Source of the DNA: Trogon surrucura
Taxonomy: Eukaryota > Chordata > Aves > Trogoniformes > Trogonidae
DNA length: 64,000 bases
Assembly (NCBI GenBank): GCA_020746105.1
Contig: CM036619.1
Span: 16,468,238 to 16,532,237, forward strand
Direction of reading: 5' to 3'
The notes beneath the pieces are model-generated. The model was not told the origin of the DNA and did not search any database. It worked only from the letters and a program-made list of their open reading frames with translations. Shown in pieces: positions 26,259-38,075 of this stretch. The first letter of the stretch is position 1. Each line of letters starts with the position of its first letter. The position numbers and the translations under genes were made by a program.

Positions 26259-29200
26259 CCATTTAAATTCTTATTAACAGCTTTGTAAATAACAGGCTTT
26301 CTAGTCACATTTCTTACACTGATGTTTCTGGTTATGGAAAATAACTGTCCGTGCTTGCCAAAAATAGAAATTAACTAATCTTTGTGCTTTATTTCCACAG
26401 TAAATGTCAACGAATAAACGCTACCACTTAATTGTAGTTTTTAAAACTGAAACCCAAATGGCTTTATAAGTGTAATGATGCAACAACAAACACTTGTTAG
26501 CAAAGCGTCAGTGTCTCTTCATAAAACATTGCTTGACTGAAATTGCTTTGCAGGTATTAATTAATTTTGTTTTAAAAGTAAAACCAGAACAGTAATTGTT
26601 AAGTATTTCATCTTCTGCTCCATTCCAGGAGGAGGTATCTTGCTAGATTTGGTGACATAAGGGTCAAAAGATAAACTGTAACCAATACCTCTGTTTATTT
26701 TTTTGACAATGTTAAATTAGCAACCCCTCAGACCTCTTGCAGAGAAGTACAACCTGAGTAATTGAACATGTCACTGGGGAGTATGCTTGGTTAAGCTGAT
26801 TCCTATTATGTTGACTTGTCAGGGACCAATAATTAAAGCTGAAGAGGGATGCTCATTAGTGTCTACAAAATGATTCAAAGAGCAGAAAGGAAGAGTCCTT
26901 CAGGCACACCTGCTAAAACTGACACTGCCTGGTGGGGTGAAGCCAACCAGTCAGCTTGTTTATCTGCTGGGTTAGTGGCACAGCTCTAACAAAGAGTAAA
27001 TAAAGAGATGAAAGTACGTGCTCTTTGAGGCGAGCTACAAAACTGCGTTTGACATCTACCGTTTGCCTTACACTGTAATGTATCTGCAGAACTGTATTTT
27101 TAACATTTATTGCATAAAATGCACAGAGGTATCTGTTCAAATGGCTTTCTCCTTAATCCCTGAGTAATCATTTCAGCCATTTTAGCTGGAAGCGTCATAA
27201 TATTAATAATTTCCCTGTTTCTTTGAACTCTCAAGGGTCCGCTTGGATAACCTCTAGGAGTTACGGTGCTTTTGATGAGAAATGGCCTTATTAGCATGCA
27301 TTTTTCACACTTGCTCTTTAAAAAACAAGGTTTGGTGCTTTTTTTTTTATTTCTTTTTATTCCCACCACCTATGTTATGGACTGTAAAACATTAATTTCT
27401 GTGAAAAACCAAACAGGAAAACGTTCTGAATGAGGCTTTCTTGAAATGATAGTGCTTATCAGAGCAGGGAAACAGTATTTGCATAGCGATGCTATTTTAT
27501 TACCTGGAATTAGTAACCTCAAATTTATATGAAATTTGGAGCTTTTGGGGGCTTGAGATAGAACGGTCTTGCAAAATTTCTTCTACCATAATATGAATAA
27601 TATGAGAAACTTAGTTTTGACTGATACTCAGAATAATAAAATAATCCACAAAATTTAGAAATAAATGCAGACAAAAACACTTTAAAATGACAAACCCTGT
27701 GAAACTAGTTACGAAAGCTCAATGTGTAACGGAAAACTGAGGATGTGGCAAGTTTCTTGATGAATAATTTGTTTTTGTTCTTTCAGGTTATCCGTAAATT
27801 ATTTTTATCATTTAACCTGCATTACTGTGATAAATTGAGCTGTTCAGTTAGAATCTCATGCAGTGGGTGATCCCCTCTACTCGTGGCCTGTGTTTTCCCA
27901 CTGGATCAAGGCAACACTTCCCTGCTCTAGAAAGGTCCCCTTCCCTGTAGCCATCTCCAAAATCATGCTGTGACATTTCATTAGGGATGATTAACATAGA
28001 ATGGAGTCCTACAGAGTCAGGCAATATCCTTGCCACAACCTTCACTCATTAAAACTTTTAATCTTGTCTCCCAAATCTCCTTTGCAGTGGTTTACAGCAT
28101 AGCCTCAGAAAAACACTAGTGACAGCACCTTACCTCATCACGGACATTGGGGGATAACAGAAAAGCACAGGTATTTTGGTCAAAAATCTTCTTCTCTCAG
28201 GTGTCCTAGAGACCTACTGAATTTTGCTCTTCAAAGTTGGGCTCCTTTGAGATCCCTTTGACTTGAGGCTGTATGGAAAAACCTGTGTGAATAGTACAGA
28301 AAATTTCTTGCCTCTGAGAACCATTTAATGGCTCATTTCTACTTTTTTTTTTGCTGTTGCTCAAGAAAAAGTGATATGGTTTAATTTGGGTATCCAAACC
28401 CATGACACTGAAAAACTACTAAAGAACTGAGTCATGGACTGAAAAGCAATTGCATTGGAGTTTTCCAGGGTCTTCTGCCATCGTAGGTAATAAAGTCTTG
28501 ATAACTTGTAAACCATAAATTTCTTAAAATTAGGATAGAGATACTCTTGAAAAATGCCCAAAAGCAAAACATGTAGGAATCCTGAGCATTGTCATTTGTA
28601 AACTGCAGACTGGCTGGAAGGAGCAAAACGTATGTTCTGCCTTTTTTATGTTGCTTGTCATCTCTCTCTGAGTTATAAATTGGAGTACCATTGAATCAAT
28701 TCGTAATAATCTTATTAATCACCATAATCTGTATTAATATAGCACTTCTGTAGTTCAGTGCCACTTGTCAGTAATTTGACAGAGTGAATTTTGCACTGGC
28801 GACAAAAAAGTTGTGATCTGTAATAAAGAATGGAGATGAACAGGCAAGTGTTCAGCTTTCAAAGGTGACTTAAAAGGATCAGGTTCCTATATGTAAATAT
28901 CATTACAACTTCTACACTTACTTCTGACTCATATCTCCAGACTAGGGAGAGAGACTCTCTGACTTTTGGACCACATTTTCTTTCAGATTCAACATTTTGT
29001 TGCTAATATGATAAGCTGTCTTGGGAAATGAATCAGTACTTCTGGGTTGCTCATTTGGCAGCTCAGTGCAGTGAGCTGCTCCCATTGTCAACACAATAAA
29101 AAAACCATATTTATTTGTTCCCAAAGACTTAATGGGAGCTTACTTGCAGAACTGTATTTTGTGTAAAGCCTGTAAGCCAGAGTGTCCATGTGAGAATAAA

Positions 29201-32200
29201 GACATTCCTTAAGTAGCGCTTTTCAAATTGGTTTACTGAAGCGTATGCTAATGCAAAGTTTGTAAGTAATCCTGAGGCTCAAATATTGTAAAACTCCTGT
29301 GATTAAATTTGCCATGGGTCAGAACATGGCTAGCAGTGTCCTGGTGTAAAAAGGAGGGAGTAACTATGAAACCTGAGGAATGCAGCTAAGAGATACCGTG
29401 CATCTGAGAAGTGTCACTAGCACTTGGTCCACGATTCAGACATCTTGTAGCAAGTCCTCCTAATGACTCAAAAATCTGCAACAGAAAATCTGAAAGATGC
29501 CATAAATTTTTCATGAAGCTGTATGAAGATTAAGCATAAAAGAATTCTCCCCACTCCTATTTTCTCACTCAAATTTGATACTGTATCTATTCAGAGGGCT
29601 TTCAAAGTCACAGCACAGCTATAGCTGTCTAAAAAAATTTAATGAAAAAAACTTGGAGGATTCACTGCATTTTTTTTTTAACCTATATTGGGCTGAAGCC
29701 TAAAGATTTACCTTTATTTATACATTGTGAAAAATAGCTCTCTGGATAACTGAAATACTTGAATATTCACTTGGATCTTGGGAATCACAGGGCAGGAAGA
29801 GCAAAAAGTCCAAACTTCCCTAAGGTGCAGTTGAGGACACCTCCTGCTGTATGGAGCTGTTCTGGCCCTTTTGTGTAGAAGCATCACCCAGACCCCAGTG
29901 AATGTACCCCTCTAACAGGTGCATGTTCAGGGGAAGTTTAAATTAGTGTGATTGGTATTTTCAGATTACACACTTGGGAAATTTCCAGTCCTTGTTTTTT
30001 ACAGGTCCAGTAGAGATAGTAGGAAAAGGAATGTTGGTTAAACTACTCAAAGACAGATCATAACTCACCGTTCACTGAAACAGAGGAAAGTCCAAGCCTC
30101 TTGCCTTCACACCTCACCCATCGTTGGCTGGGTGTTGCAGAAGGCTTTCACCTTTCTGTGTTGGCATGGGTGGATTCATCCTCAGAATCACGACAAAACT
30201 GTCATCTTTACCTGTTGCTGTGTAAGGACCGTCAGAATTGCAGTGGCATCCAGAAGATGCAGTTAATTTTAGAAATTTACGTTAATGGATAATAGGGCAC
30301 TGTGCCATCTCAGAAGTGTTTTCATTTTAGTTTATAACACTTTATAACACACAAAAAAAATATGTGATCAACACAAAAGTGTTCAATTCAGGTCTTTGGA
30401 AGGAAAAGGATTTTCCTTCTCAAAAAAAAACATTTTCAGTTTTATATGTTAGAGGAGGAGTAGGTGAGAAGTACTTGGAAAAGGAAATCTGAGCTGGTCA
30501 GAATGATGAATCGGATAGTATCTTTGGCACATGTGTTTTGGGCAGATAAGATGGGGGGGGTGTGGCACTGCTCTCAGAAGACAAAAGCAGACAGTGGTAG
30601 GTATTTGGAGGAGTTATAAACAATACAAATTAAGAGAAAGGATTGAATTGGAAAAAGTTGATATATTACAGAGGAAGAGGTGAAAGCAGCTAAGCAGTAC
30701 CTCAGTAGAGATGCCGAGATGCAGAGTGTCCTGCCAGTTTACTTCCCAGCACAGGGCTGGGTGGCAGGGATAGTGGGGGCATTGCCAGCAGTGGTGGAAT
30801 GGGATATGGGATACATTTGGAGTAGATGGTCATAAGTAAGTAGGTAGATTTTTCAGGATGGGATGGGATGAGATGAATGAATGTAAGTTGCAGCTCAATG
30901 AGCTTTTCATTCATTAGCCTGTTCTATCCTATTGCATTCCTAGCACACAAGGCAATCACAATGGAAGGGATTAAGGTCACTGACCTTAATTTAGGTTAAG
31001 TCTGAAAAAAAATCTTGAACATGTGTTCCTAGGCCAAAGTTTACTTGCCTGAAAAATGTCCTTGTTAATGGATTTTTGATGGGGGTGGGGATGATCATAA
31101 TTTATGAACTACCACTTTTAAAATATTTGCTTTTTCTGTCTTGTCTACAGAGGAGCAACATTAGCTTTTGAAGTTGCTTTGTTTATCAACAGTGTCTCAC
31201 GGTCTTTGCCCTGGAGACTGTAACAAGTTTGGGTAGAGATAGTATCCTTGTTCTTTATTCTACAGTAACTGCTGAGTCCATTTAAAGATAATAGGCCATG
31301 CCCAGCATGACCAATAAAAAAGGAAAATGGCATTTATCTTGCTGGCTTCCTCTGATAGCGCGTAGGACCGTGCTCTGCTTGATCCATGGGCTCAACTCCA
31401 CAAGCAGTCTGTGGGGAGTAAAACATTCAACAACACCTTTGTAACACAAAGATCCATTGTTGTTTGTGCTCTGTGGTCTCAGCTTTTCTCTAAAAACTGT
31501 TTCCACTTGTCTCACTTAACAGTGCAAAAATACTACAGCTTTCTCTGCAGCCCCTTCAGAGTACAAAATGACTGTAATGGAAATAAACTGAAATGCAATT
31601 AGCCTTCTCTACAATATGGCTTCATATGTTTGATCACAAATAGCTTGAAATCCAAATCCAGACCTGGCCCTGCTCCACTGCATCATGTTTTGTTAGCTAG
31701 GGAACTACTAACATTTCTAATAAATAAATTTTAAAAATAAATGAAAATAAAGGGACAAGCAGGAAGGAGCCACAGAATTACTCAGTGAGGCAAATGTCTT
31801 ACAGAGAGGAACAGAAATGTAGAGCATTATCTGCTTATCTTAACGACAAGGAAGCTGAAAATTGATTAACAGCATTACAATATCGTCACGGGAAGAAAAT
31901 ACACAGTACTAATAGCCACCACTCTCCTCTGCTTGTTTGGAAAGTAAAGGAAAAAACCGGTAGTGTTGAAAGTCAAAATTAAATGCATTCAAATCAGAAT
32001 TAAGGGATACATCTCAGTAGTGATGAGTGGTGCTCATTGAAAAAAGTACTCTTGGAATGGGAAGGTGGGTGTCCATTTTTGATACTCAGAATGAAGACTG
32101 AATACCTTCCTGCGCAAATTCTGGCAAATACAAGGTATTGGACTCACTACAGAAATCGCTTTGTGAAATGTAATCTCTCTCCTTATACAGAAATCTATCC

Positions 32201-33333
32201 TAAATGATCTGATATTTTCAGAGCTTTATAGAGTTAAGCCTACTCTGTCCTCTGGCCTAGTAGTGTGGATGTCAGAATCAGAACAAATTAGATTTACGCT
32301 CACCTGCAACAGAGCTGAATCTGGCCCTCAGAGTTCAAATTGCTATGCACACAGTATACAATATTACAATTGTTTGTAGGAAATAAATCTCAGAAGTCCA
32401 TATGTGTATAAACAAAAGACTCTAATTGAAACCATCATTGAATGTTCAAGATTAAAAACAAAAGATACATTGTCTCAGTTTTGAATAAAATGAATTATAA
32501 GGTAACAGCAATAATTAATGTATTCTGTTATATCACTGGTGATGAAGGACCTGTTGTTTTGTATTTTTAAACAGTAGATCAGAAGCAGGCAAAACAGATC
32601 TTGATGGAAAAGGAATCTGACTTTGAGTATGGATAACTTTTTCGGAATTTTTTTTTAAAAAATAAATTCTGGTAGTGATGAGAGTGTGCTAGGTGCAGTA
32701 TAGCCCTAAAATAAATCTGTGTCCTGCCCACTTAGTATCTGATTTACTTCAGTTTTATTGCCCATTGTTGGCATTATATCAAACACTTCCTTAGTAGGCC
32801 CCAGCACTTATATGAAGCTGTGCCAAAGTTATTCTGTATGTAATCCAGAAAGCCTTTTTCTGCTACAGGGAAATCACCGAGTTAAGGGAATGATTATTCC
32901 ATTGTGTTCTGTTGTTGTTAGTTTTTCTTGAACAGATTTGAATTACCCTGTCTTAGCTTTATTAGTATTGTTGTCTGTTGTACTTCGTAATCAGAGCAAC
33001 ACAGCAAATGGTTCATTCAGCCTTCGGGAAGGTTTCAAACCCAGCATGTAAATAGATATGGTTGATAAGAAAGGAAACAGAAGAGAAGTGTGCTGAGGAA
33101 GGATGGGGGAAATAGGGGATCAAGAATAAGGCAAGTAAGTGAAGAAGATTGTCGAGTCCAAAAGGAGAGTTAAATGTTAAGAAGCGTTAGCAGGAAGGAC
33201 CTGAATAGCTATGACAGATTCAGACTAAATCCCGAAAGGCCAAATTGTGATCTTCCAAGAGAGGAAAAGAGGAGGAAGAATGGAACAGCAAAATGAGTGA
33301 TTGAATATGCTCTAAGCTTATATTTAACCAAAA
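26258..33333. other. Unique non-coding DNA
   Basis: A/T-rich, with no recognised gene. Contains a tandem TTTATAACAC duplication near 30332-30351, a short GGGAT array at about 30856-30871 and a candidate terminal exon at 31151-31318 (listed separately). ORFs are short and unrecognised. Confidence 0.65.
31151..31318 (+). other. Terminal-exon-like segment (acceptor, short frame, AATAAA)
   Basis: A pyrimidine-rich tract TTTTTCTGTCTTGTCTACAG gives a strong acceptor (AG at 31149-31150). The frame starting at 31152 is open for 23 codons, beginning GATLAFEVALFINSV and ending SLPWRL, then TAA at 31221-31223. An AATAAA poly-A signal lies at 31313-31318. The order acceptor, stop and poly-A signal is what a short 3'-terminal exon would show. 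The peptide is not recognised, and each signal is common by chance. Confidence 0.15.
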
Positions 33334-33392
33334 GATACCTCATGAAATGCAACAAGGCCAAGTGCAAGGTCCTGCACCCGGGTTGGGGCAAG
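33334..33392 (+). mobile_element. CR1 LINE internal sliver
   Basis: About 59 bp match the CR1 reverse-transcriptase region just downstream of the catalytic FADD motif. The stretch reads CTCATGAAATGCAACAAGGC and then AAGTGCAAGGTCCTGCAC, corresponding to the family peptide LMKFNKAKCKVLHLG. The same segment in the 56 kb copy lies at about 56392-56435. Neither the 5' part nor the 3' end of CR1 is recognisable around it, so this is an internal remnant truncated on both sides. Confidence 0.75.
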
Positions 33393-34187
33393 CGAGGTGC
33401 TGGGTTCCCCTTGACTATGTCACTGCTTTGAGGAAACCTTTGAGTAAAAGCATTGCAGAATGCTGAATTTGGACCAGGAAATAAGCTGGCCTGCTTATTT
33501 CACTGGATAGCAATGAGCTCTGTAGCCCTGAAATAGTAACGCTACTTTTTATGTGCTACGTTAGTTTATTTGGAAAGCTATACATTTCCAGGTGGTATGC
33601 ACTGAAAATTATTAAAAACCTAATTTCGGGATTAAGAACTCCACCCTCTTTCAGTCTGCACTTGAAAGTCACCTCAGGGAGTTGTAATTTTCATTTTCTT
33701 GCACTCACTCTGCCTTTAACATTTTCAGATCATATGAAGATTTTCTTCTATACAAAACACTTGTACTGGAGACCATGAAAGCATTACAATTAGTGATTGG
33801 CAAATGCCGTGGGTTTCGTCTCGGTTTCCAGAATTACCCCAGAGTTGAAATGCAGAGCTAAAGCCACCCAAACCTCTCTTGAACCTGCAGGATCTGCCAG
33901 AAATAACCACAGGAACAAGCTTTCCTATAGAGTATTAGAGCTACTCCTATGACCACAAGTTTGAGAGACAGAGAGATAATAGAAACAACCCTTTAAAATA
34001 ACTGCTTCTTTTTGAACATTGACTAAAAAAATCATTTTAGGTTTAGTTCTAGTTTTGGTTGAAATTGAAGTTGACTTTTGTTTATCCAAAAGACTTTCGG
34101 TACCATATACTATAACTAAATTAAATTCCAGGTCAGATTACTTGGTGTCAATTACTGTGCATGTGTTTTTGATGGATTTTATTTAGT

Positions 34188-34376
34188 AAAGCACTGTATG
34201 TCCTTTTTCTGGTATTAACTAATCCTCACAACATCCCTGTGAGGCTGATAAGTAATATCCTCATTTTATAGTCAGAGATAAAAGGTTATGTGACCTGCCA
34301 AAGTACACAGAATATCATCAGTATCAGAACTGGCAGTAATACTTCAGAGTTCCTAGTTATTAATCCTACCGTGGAA
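34188..34376 (-). mobile_element. MIR-like ancient SINE remnant
   Basis: The plus strand reads like the reverse complement of a MIR (CORE-SINE) element. AAAGCACTGTATG is followed by TTAACTAATCCTCACAAC, CCCTGTGAGG, CCTCATTTTATAG, a decayed gaggaaactgaggc-like block, GTGACCTGCCAAAG and CACAG, then TCAGAACTGG. The order and spacing match the family pattern of 'cctcacaac...ctgtgagg...cattttacag...gtgacttgcccaagg...cacagc'. The many substitutions and small gaps fit an insertion predating the split of birds from other amniotes. It is non-coding. An L2/L3-type LINE end with similar wording is the main alternative. Confidence 0.65.
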
Positions 34377-34750
34377 AATATACAGAATATTCATTGTGTA
34401 CATAATCTACACTTTGATTCAATGAAACTTTTTTCCTGTGTGTAAATCTCCTCTGTTTCTATTGAAGGGTTGCATATGACAGAAGTTTTTACTACTGTAA
34501 ACTGTATATAAATATAAATCAATGATCAAATGCAGGTTAAAAAAATAAAAAGCTTCTTTCAAAAGAAGTATCAACATCATGGGAAATTTTCTTTAGAGTT
34601 AGATGACTCTGGGTTTACATAGGGTGATGCATTACCTCCTGTCGTTCATCATAGTGCCAGCTGTTCCTCCTGGATTTTAGTACCTTTCCATGCCCCTTTG
34701 TAAGTAGCTTCTCCTAAAGACACTAAAAATTAACATCTTTCTCTAAATAG

Positions 34751-34809
34751 CATGCATGGCTTAGTGTATCAGCCACAAATAGGTGTAATGAACCCCAGCA
34801 GGTTCCCAG
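34751..34809 (+). other. Candidate 59-nt exon with consensus splice sites
   Basis: A pyrimidine-rich stretch ending CTTTCTCTAAATAG gives an acceptor (AG at 34749-34750). The segment ends CCCAG followed by GTAAGT at 34810-34815, a perfect U1-type donor. Two of the three frames are open; the one starting at 34752 reads MHGLVYQPQIGVMNPSRFP, which is plausible protein. The length is not a multiple of three, so inclusion would shift frame. The peptide is not recognised. It could be a small coding exon, a poison exon or chance. Confidence 0.22.
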
Positions 34810-37800
34810 GTAAGTACTGTGAATTTTGCAGTTAACCCTCATAGAAGGTACATGAAGTAGCTCTGAAAAAGATATAGACTGCTTCTGTTTTTCCTAGCAG
34901 ATGCTGTGAGGGAACCTAATTACATGCTGTGTTGACTACTTAACTTGTGGTGGAACTACCCACCTGCCCCCGTAGTGTTTTCCGTGACACTGAAGCCACC
35001 TGGAGACACTCCCATCCCAACCGCTTACTCCACATCCCTGCCTGTCCTCCACTGTGGCAACCCAGTGGTTTTTGAGGCTTTGTTGAGACTTGGATCCTTG
35101 AAATGATCTGGGTGGAAAACAGACCTTCCCCTAAGCTGCCTTTTCCTTTCTACCTCCTTCTGCAGAACCCCCTCAGTAATCCTTTGGTTTGAAGATCGAT
35201 CGTTTTGGTGATGCAGGTAGAGCGTAGCCCTAACGTGCAATTAATGACAACTGGGGAGCAGCGAAGTATGGAGTATAGAAGAAACAGGACAGTCAGAGCT
35301 TTATATGGCAAGGAAAGAAGGGGAACTTTTAGAGCTATTTTCATCTAACTAAAGTATGTTTGGAGTTTCAGGAGATATTTCATAGTGATACAAATTCAGT
35401 TTCAATTTTTACGGTACCCTGCAAATTGCCTTTTGCAGCGTTAGGTCTTACCAGCCCTGATTTCAGCACAACTTGGGTTGTAAATTCTTTCTGGTAACAG
35501 AATCCTACAAAGATAAACCCTGATGGAGCTGATGGAGTGATAGATGCTTAACTGTAAGCAAATATCTCGAGCCACCTACTTCTTGTGGTTAAGGCTAGAT
35601 ATGCATTTAGATACTTAAACGATTTTTTGGCTCTATGGCCTTTTGCCTTTTTTTCAAAAATTCAATGTAACTTTTGTTCTGTGAAGCAATACTTTAAATA
35701 CTGAGAATATTTCCTGCCCCTGGCATTTGTGGCAAGTCTAATTTTAGGCCTTGACCACTTAACTACTGTCTTAATAGCTTTCCTTTTAATAGTACGTAGA
35801 AACAGCATGGGCTTTATTTTCTGCATCATCAAAGCACTGCACCTTCTGACAGAAACAGTGTCTGGTCTGCAGTAGGCCAAATGTATCCCCGTGATAGTCC
35901 ATCTGCTGAAATTCACAGCCAGGAATCAAGTATAGCTAAACAATGTTTTGCGAAAAGAAACCTTTTCTTTTTTTTCCTGATGCTGGCTTGATCAATAGAC
36001 CTCTGAAGTAAGTAAAAAAGAATTGCCATTGCTTTTAATAGACCTTATGTAAAGCCCTAAGTGAATGTACTCCTTTTTCTGGTAATGCCTTGGGGTTTTT
36101 CCATGGAAAAAACAAAATAAAGTTACTATTTAACTAGCTAGTGTAAAGCCAAAATATGGTAAAATAGGGAATACTGCTTGGTTGCAGAAACAAGTCCTAT
36201 TCCGGTTAGGGATCAGGAGTTGCATTTTATTAAATAATGGATGCCTCTTTTAAAAACCAGAAATAGTGATAGTGCTTAGTTAACAGTAGCAAATAAAACA
36301 TGCATTTAAAATTAACCTGACAGGGCATTTTTGTGTCATACTGACTGATGTGTACAGTCCATTCTTCTAAAAATTCAAGGAAGCTTATTTGAATTGTAAA
36401 TTTGCAACACATTCACGCCAAAGTCTTATTGTGTGATAGTGTGACAAATTACAAATGGAATATTGGCTGGGCTTCCATTTCTTGCATTTCTTTTCTAGTT
36501 TCTGCTGCTATTATCATTAATCTGTTTTACAGAAGCTCTATAGCGGATGGTTCTGGACATGGAAAGTACATTAAGTTTCATTGTTGGCTATAGCAGGACT
36601 CTGTGTGGCTTCGGTGACCTGTGACTTCTCCTATTGGTTGTAATTCAGTACAGTTGCTACTAGTTTTGTGTCCTGCTGTGTGTGGACTTAAGAGATCCTG
36701 GCATACTTTATGCCTGACAGCTCATTTCATAAGTATTGGATTACAGAGCTTTTGCTAAATTGTGTTAAGAATATCTTAAGAAATGGTGCTGGAATGTGGT
36801 CCTTTAAAAAAAACAACCCACAAACATACAAGTGAGTCTTAGAGATCCCTTTATCAGAACTGAAGTGAATTCTCCTTTTTAAGTCCTGAGTGAACTTGTA
36901 AGAATGTTGGAGGTGATTAAATGCAGTGATGTCACGTGCTACAAGGCATTGTTTAATTCCTTTGAAATTTAAAATTTAATGTTTTATCCAATGAGAAAGA
37001 AACAGTGAGTTACTCCAGCATATCTTTGTTTCCTGCAAACACAGGCATAGCAGTGGGGTGTTCCTCCGATGGATTCATTGTGCTGGTGCAAAGGGCAGAC
37101 AAACAGGGAATGGTGCTCAGGATGCAGTTTAAAGAGGGACTCAGAGGGTACCTGAAGGAGTGAGTGAGTGAGAGAGAGAAGAAGAGGGTAGTTTTGAAAG
37201 AAGATTAGAAGAGACCAAATCAAGCACTGACAGCAGCTCTTTCTGCTGTCTCTTACCTCCGGTCTTTCATGTTAGTTCATTTTGCTTCTGCGCTCTTAAG
37301 GGTGATCTCCTACTATCAGACATTTCCTACCAGAGCTTAAAATGACAAATTTATGCCAACTCACTGCAGTTTTGCAATATGCTCTGTGAATCACAAAGGA
37401 AATAAGCTTCAGGCTATTTCTGGCTTAAATTTCTTTTGTTGTATGTGTTTCTAATGGCATCTCTGATTTCTTTTATGTTTCTCTTGCACTTTGCAAGCTG
37501 TTCAACCCCACTGTTCTGTGCCTTTCTTCATGTGTTGCCTCAAGCTTCTTGTGGACTATGAAATTTATGCCATAATTTTACATATAAGCAAAAATGCTTT
37601 TTTTTGTGTGTGTGTGTAACTGTCAGCTGATAGAGCAAGACACAGGTCTGTGCTGCCCCACTCAGTATAGGCATTTAACCAGTGTAGTAGATCTGGAGTC
37701 CTCTCGCAGTCAGTGAAAGGGTGATGAGTGGCACTTTTGGGAAGAGTGTTCACCTGCCTGGTGTCCGAATGAAGTTCTGAAATTGCTTCTCATTCCCCAG

Positions 37801-37990
37801 TGACCAGATTACCTGGAAAGACCGTATCATTTAAATCCCTAGAATTAGATGGGGTGAATACAGATAAAAATACAAGCATGAAGTGCCTACATATACCTGA
37901 ACTGTTAACAGCTGGTATTTCTTCTTCAGGTGCCAGGTATGCTGGTCAGTAAGAACCAAAGCAGAAGAACCAAAAGGGTGATAAATTTTA

Positions 37991-38075
37991 TGGTTTGCTC
38001 TGTCTTCCAGCAGTTGTGTGATTCTGAGTCATGTACTTTGCTTGTGCATCACTTTATCCGGCTAGAAATTGAATG
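37991..38075 (+). mobile_element. Possible MIR-like SINE fragment (weak)
   Basis: The stretch ATGGTTTGCTCTGTCTTCC, then AGCAGTTGTGTGATTCTGAG, ACTTTGC, TGTGCATCACTTTATC and AAATTGAA follows the order of the MIR core ('ggctctgccac...agctgtgtgaccttgggcaag...acttaacctctctgtgcctcagtttcc...aaaatg') in plus orientation. Similarity is low and broken, so chance is possible. It is listed because a better-preserved relative sits 3.6 kb upstream. Confidence 0.35.

Noticed and set aside
30332-30351. Tandem TTTATAACAC duplication
   Set aside because: A two-copy 10-mer in A/T-rich DNA; ordinary slippage.
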